From Algoriphagus marinus (GTDB lineage Bacteria; Bacteroidota; Bacteroidia; Cytophagales; Cyclobacteriaceae): a stretch of DNA of 64,000 nucleotides. The notes beneath the pieces are model-generated. The model was not told the origin of the DNA and did no database searches. It saw only the letters and a list, made by a program, of their open reading frames with translations. The stretch lies in contig NZ_MSPQ01000007.1 of assembly GCF_001936475.1 (NCBI RefSeq), positions 124,001 to 188,000 of the forward strand, read 5' to 3'. A program made the translations under genes and the position numbers. This document shows, one piece after another, positions 61,856-64,000 of this stretch (positions within the stretch are counted from its first letter, which is position 1; each line of letters begins with the position of its first letter).

Positions 61856-62614
61856 ATGTCCGAATTAATTCAGGTAATCGATTCGTATGGATTGATTGTA
61901 GCTTTTCTGGTAGTCGGAATTATTATGTTTTTCTCTGAAATCATTTCAAAGAAAATCTTCCGCTCGAAAATCCCAGGTTCTGCCATTGCGATATTTTTTG
62001 GATTGGTATTGGGGTATATCGGTGGGGTATTTGGGGGAGGAGAAAAAGGCTTATCAGATATTCCAATTTTCAAAGGGGTGGGTTTCATGGGTGGCGGAAT
62101 GTTTCGTGACTTCACCATCGTTGCTACTGCGATCAGTGCAAGTTTCCTGCTAATCAAGAAATCCGGTCTGGCAGGGATGATCTCCCTCCTATTAGGTCTG
62201 ATTATCTTTTTCACGGTTGGTGTGGCTTTAGGTTGGGCTTGGGGATTTAGAGATGCAGTGACACTCACCACCATAGGTGCGGGAGCTTGTACTTATATTA
62301 TTGGTCCCGTTACGGGTGCTGCTATTGGAGCTAGTTCGGATATTATTGCATTAAGCATCGGAATCGGAGTGGTAAAAACTATAACCGTAACCATTCTAAC
62401 TCCAATCCTAGCCAGGCGAATTGGTCTTAATTCAGAAGGAGCAGCGATGAGCTATGGAGGATTGATGGGCACTACCAGTGGTGTAGCTGCGGGGTTAGCT
62501 GCCACGGATCCTAAGTTAGTTCCCTATGGAGCAGTAACTGCAACTTTTTATTCCGGATTGGGTTGTCTGATTTGTCCTTCGGTGTTTTATTTGATATTGG
62601 AGTACTTTTTATAA
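61856..62614 (+). CDS. madM: Malonate transporter subunit MadM
   Basis: The large subunit of the malonate transporter, 252 residues with about seven hydrophobic segments. The MadM pattern is seen in FSEIISKKIFRSKIPGSAIAIF (part), GGGMFRDFTIVATAISA, GACTYIIGPVTGAAIGASSDI (part) and MGTTSGVAAGLAATDPKLVPYGAV (part). The ATG at 61856 is one base past the madL stop and starts MSELIQVID; upstream codons in frame belong to madL in another frame. With the synthetase, it completes an uptake-and-activation operon. Confidence 0.9.
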   Translation: MSELIQVIDSYGLIVAFLVVGIIMFFSEIISKKIFRSKIPGSAIAIFFGLVLGYIGGVFGGGEKGLSDIPIFKGVGFMGGGMFRDFTIVATAISASFLLIKKSGLAGMISLLLGLIIFFTVGVALGWAWGFRDAVTLTTIGAGACTYIIGPVTGAAIGASSDIIALSIGIGVVKTITVTILTPILARRIGLNSEGAAMSYGGLMGTTSGVAAGLAATDPKLVPYGAVTATFYSGLGCLICPSVFYLILEYFL

Positions 62615-62737
62615 ACCTCTCCAAAACCCTGATTTGCAATTTTTTCAGAATGAATCTAATCCATTAATCAAGCATTAATTGCCTTTTGATTTAAAATCCC
62701 TGATCTTATAGTGCTATTAACCATTAAACCCAAAACC

Positions 62738-64000
62738 ATGAAAAATCAACGCAGAGACTTTCTGAAAAAGGCCTCCGGAAGCCTTGCTTTAGCCTCAATT
62801 GGAGCAGGAATCAGCACACCGGCTTCTGCTAAATCCATCGAACTCCAATCTCAAATCAAGACTTCCAAAAATGATAAAATCCGGATTGGTTTAATCGGAG
62901 CAGGGATTATCGGTCATTACGATACGGATACTGCCTTATTGGTAGAAGGTGTGGAATTGGTTGCCGCATGTGACTTATATAAAGGCCGAATTGAATACGC
63001 CAAGGAAAAATGGGGCAAGGACTTATTTACCACCATGGATTACCGAGAACTTTTAGCTCGCCCAGACATCGATGCGGTCTTGATCTGTACCCCAGATCAT
63101 TGGCATCAACGAATCGCGATAGATGCGATGAAAGCTGGAAAACACGTCTACTGTGAAAAACCAATGGTGCAGCGAATCGAAGATGGACAAGCGATCATTG
63201 ATGCCCAGAAAGCTTCAGGTAAAGTTTTCCAAGTCGGTAGTCAACGGGCAAGTTCTGTTGCAATTTTGGAAGCAAAAAAAGTCTTGCAATCAGGCGTGAT
63301 CGGAGATCTGACTTTTGTATCTGCCTATTGTGATCGAACGGATTCGAATGGCGCATGGAATTATTCCATCCCAACTGATGCAAGTCCTGAGACCGTAGAT
63401 TTTGATACCTTTTTGGGATATGCTCCAAAGATTCCATTTGATGCGAAGCGCTTTTTCCGATGGAGAAATTATAAGGAATATGGCACTGGAGCAGCAGGTG
63501 ATTTGATTGTTCATTTGCTCACCTCAGTGCATACGATCACTGACTCTCACGGTCCAACCAAAATATTCAGTGCTGGGGATTTGAAATATTGGAAAGATGG
63601 CCGTGATGCATACGATGTCATCAATGCCATTATGACCTATCCAAAAAATGAGCGCCATGATTCCTTCCAAGTCACTACTAGAGTCAACCTTTGTGATGGT
63701 GAAGGAAAAGGTGAATTTGGGATGAAGTTTGTCGGAACTGATGGAGTTATCACGATTGGATGGAATGACTTTACCGTCAAAACCTTAAAAAGAAACCCGA
63801 TCCCTGGTTATGGTGGTTACGATTCCTTTACTAGTTTCTCCGCTCAAGAAAAAAAAGATTTTGAAAAATGGTACAAAGAGACCTACGGAGTATCAAATGG
63901 CGGAGGATATGAGCAAAATAAGCCAACCTCCTTTGAAGCCAAAAAAGACTATGATGATCGTCTGGATCATTTGATTGTTTTCTTCAATGGAATTCGAACT
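62738..64000 (+). CDS. Tat-exported Gfo/Idh/MocA oxidoreductase (3' end missing)
   Basis: A second Gfo/Idh/MocA protein, running off the window. The Tat motif is QRRDFLKKAS (residues 4-13), followed by a hydrophobic stretch. The Rossmann loop is RIGLIGAGIIGHYD; the next conserved part is VLICTPDHWHQRIA and the family EKP is CEKPMVQR. Unlike the first copy at 21033 it keeps EKP exactly. The seen C-terminal half includes KEYGTGAAGDLIVHLL. The substrate is unknown but periplasmic sugar or glycoside chemistry is likely. Confidence 0.88.
   Translation, partial: MKNQRRDFLKKASGSLALASIGAGISTPASAKSIELQSQIKTSKNDKIRIGLIGAGIIGHYDTDTALLVEGVELVAACDLYKGRIEYAKEKWGKDLFTTMDYRELLARPDIDAVLICTPDHWHQRIAIDAMKAGKHVYCEKPMVQRIEDGQAIIDAQKASGKVFQVGSQRASSVAILEAKKVLQSGVIGDLTFVSAYCDRTDSNGAWNYSIPTDASPETVDFDTFLGYAPKIPFDAKRFFRWRNYKEYGTGAAGDLIVHLLTSVHTITDSHGPTKIFSAGDLKYWKDGRDAYDVINAIMTYPKNERHDSFQVTTRVNLCDGEGKGEFGMKFVGTDGVITIGWNDFTVKTLKRNPIPGYGGYDSFTSFSAQEKKDFEKWYKETYGVSNGGGYEQNKPTSFEAKKDYDDRLDHLIVFFNGIRT

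Noticed and set aside
61870..62274. 134-codon frame opposite madM
   Set aside because: Antisense shadow of a membrane protein, giving Pro- and Asn-rich text typical of such mirrors.
1..64000. tRNA, rRNA, CRISPR, IS element, prophage or defence island
   Set aside because: No clover-leaf, repeat-spacer pattern, transposase, integrase, or recognised defence gene could be found by reading either strand.

Overview
The window looks like a chromosomal stretch from a member of the Bacteroidota, most likely order Cytophagales and close to Cyclobacteriaceae (Algoriphagus-like). This is inferred from protein families and from style: promoters of the TAnnTTTG type, starts mostly without a Shine-Dalgarno sequence, lipoprotein signals with a short lipobox, Tat-tagged Gfo/Idh/MocA oxidoreductases, and families typical of the phylum (DUF4136, DUF6122, POT transporter, Tricorn-like protease, MadL/MadM). 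There are no rRNA or tRNA genes, CRISPR arrays, insertion sequences or phage modules. About 60 protein genes are packed tightly, with intrinsic terminators in many of the gaps.

Layout. 1-2.7 kb: the end of a PlsC-type acyltransferase, 4-hydroxyphenylpyruvate dioxygenase and a DUF502 membrane protein. 2.7-7.3 kb (minus): two tandem exported GH2 glycosidases. 7.5-9.2 kb: a phosphohexomutase. 9.3-12.4 kb (minus): an ergothioneine operon egtB-egtD led by an aspartoacylase-type amidohydrolase. 12.5-16.5 kb: murB, dCMP deaminase, a DUF4136 lipoprotein, a DUF962/Mpo1-like protein, a lone receiver domain, an unknown CNCG protein, a 62-residue protein that is 63% Asp+Glu, and a 48-residue membrane peptide. 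16.6-20.8 kb (minus): glycerate kinase, an AGCS amino-acid symporter and a GH20 hexosaminidase. 21-27.4 kb: a Tat-exported oxidoreductase, then (minus) a PD40-OmpA protein, a deoxyhypusine-synthase homologue, an OmpH/Skp lipoprotein, an HDAC-family deacetylase and an unknown acidic protein. 27.5-34.9 kb: AlbA_2, desaturase, BlaI-type regulator, Tricorn-like S41 protease, tyrS and a TetR regulator. 35-42.6 kb: DUF6122, POT transporter, pckA, cyclophilin, a ceramidase-like protein, an outer-membrane barrel candidate and trmH. 42.6-48.4 kb (minus): a topoisomerase IV operon, with a duplicated 3' end of parC flanking a small lipoprotein gene. 48.7-54.8 kb: lipoprotein, ROK kinase, YkgJ, CvfB, 3-hydroxyacyl-CoA dehydrogenase, deoxynucleoside kinase, DUF2452, a 50-residue membrane peptide and a lone HPt protein. 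54.8-58.9 kb: S9 peptidase and gamma-glutamyltranspeptidase. 59-62.6 kb: a decayed gene fragment, a fasciclin lipoprotein, and an operon joining an acyl-CoA (probably malonyl-CoA) synthetase to the malonate transporter MadL-MadM. The window ends inside a second Tat-tagged Gfo/Idh/MocA gene.

How it fits together. Much of the content is an exported glycan- and peptide-degrading inventory (GH2, GH20, S9, GGT, S41 Tricorn-like, Gfo/Idh, POT) set among housekeeping genes (murB, tyrS, parE/parC, trmH, pckA). The least ordinary points are the parC-tail duplication around a lipoprotein gene, the compact malonate-activation operon, the ergothioneine pair without its usual partners, the bacterial deoxyhypusine-synthase homologue, the extremely acidic peptide, and several small genes and relics. 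I did not find a clear, wholly new multi-gene defence or mobile system here.
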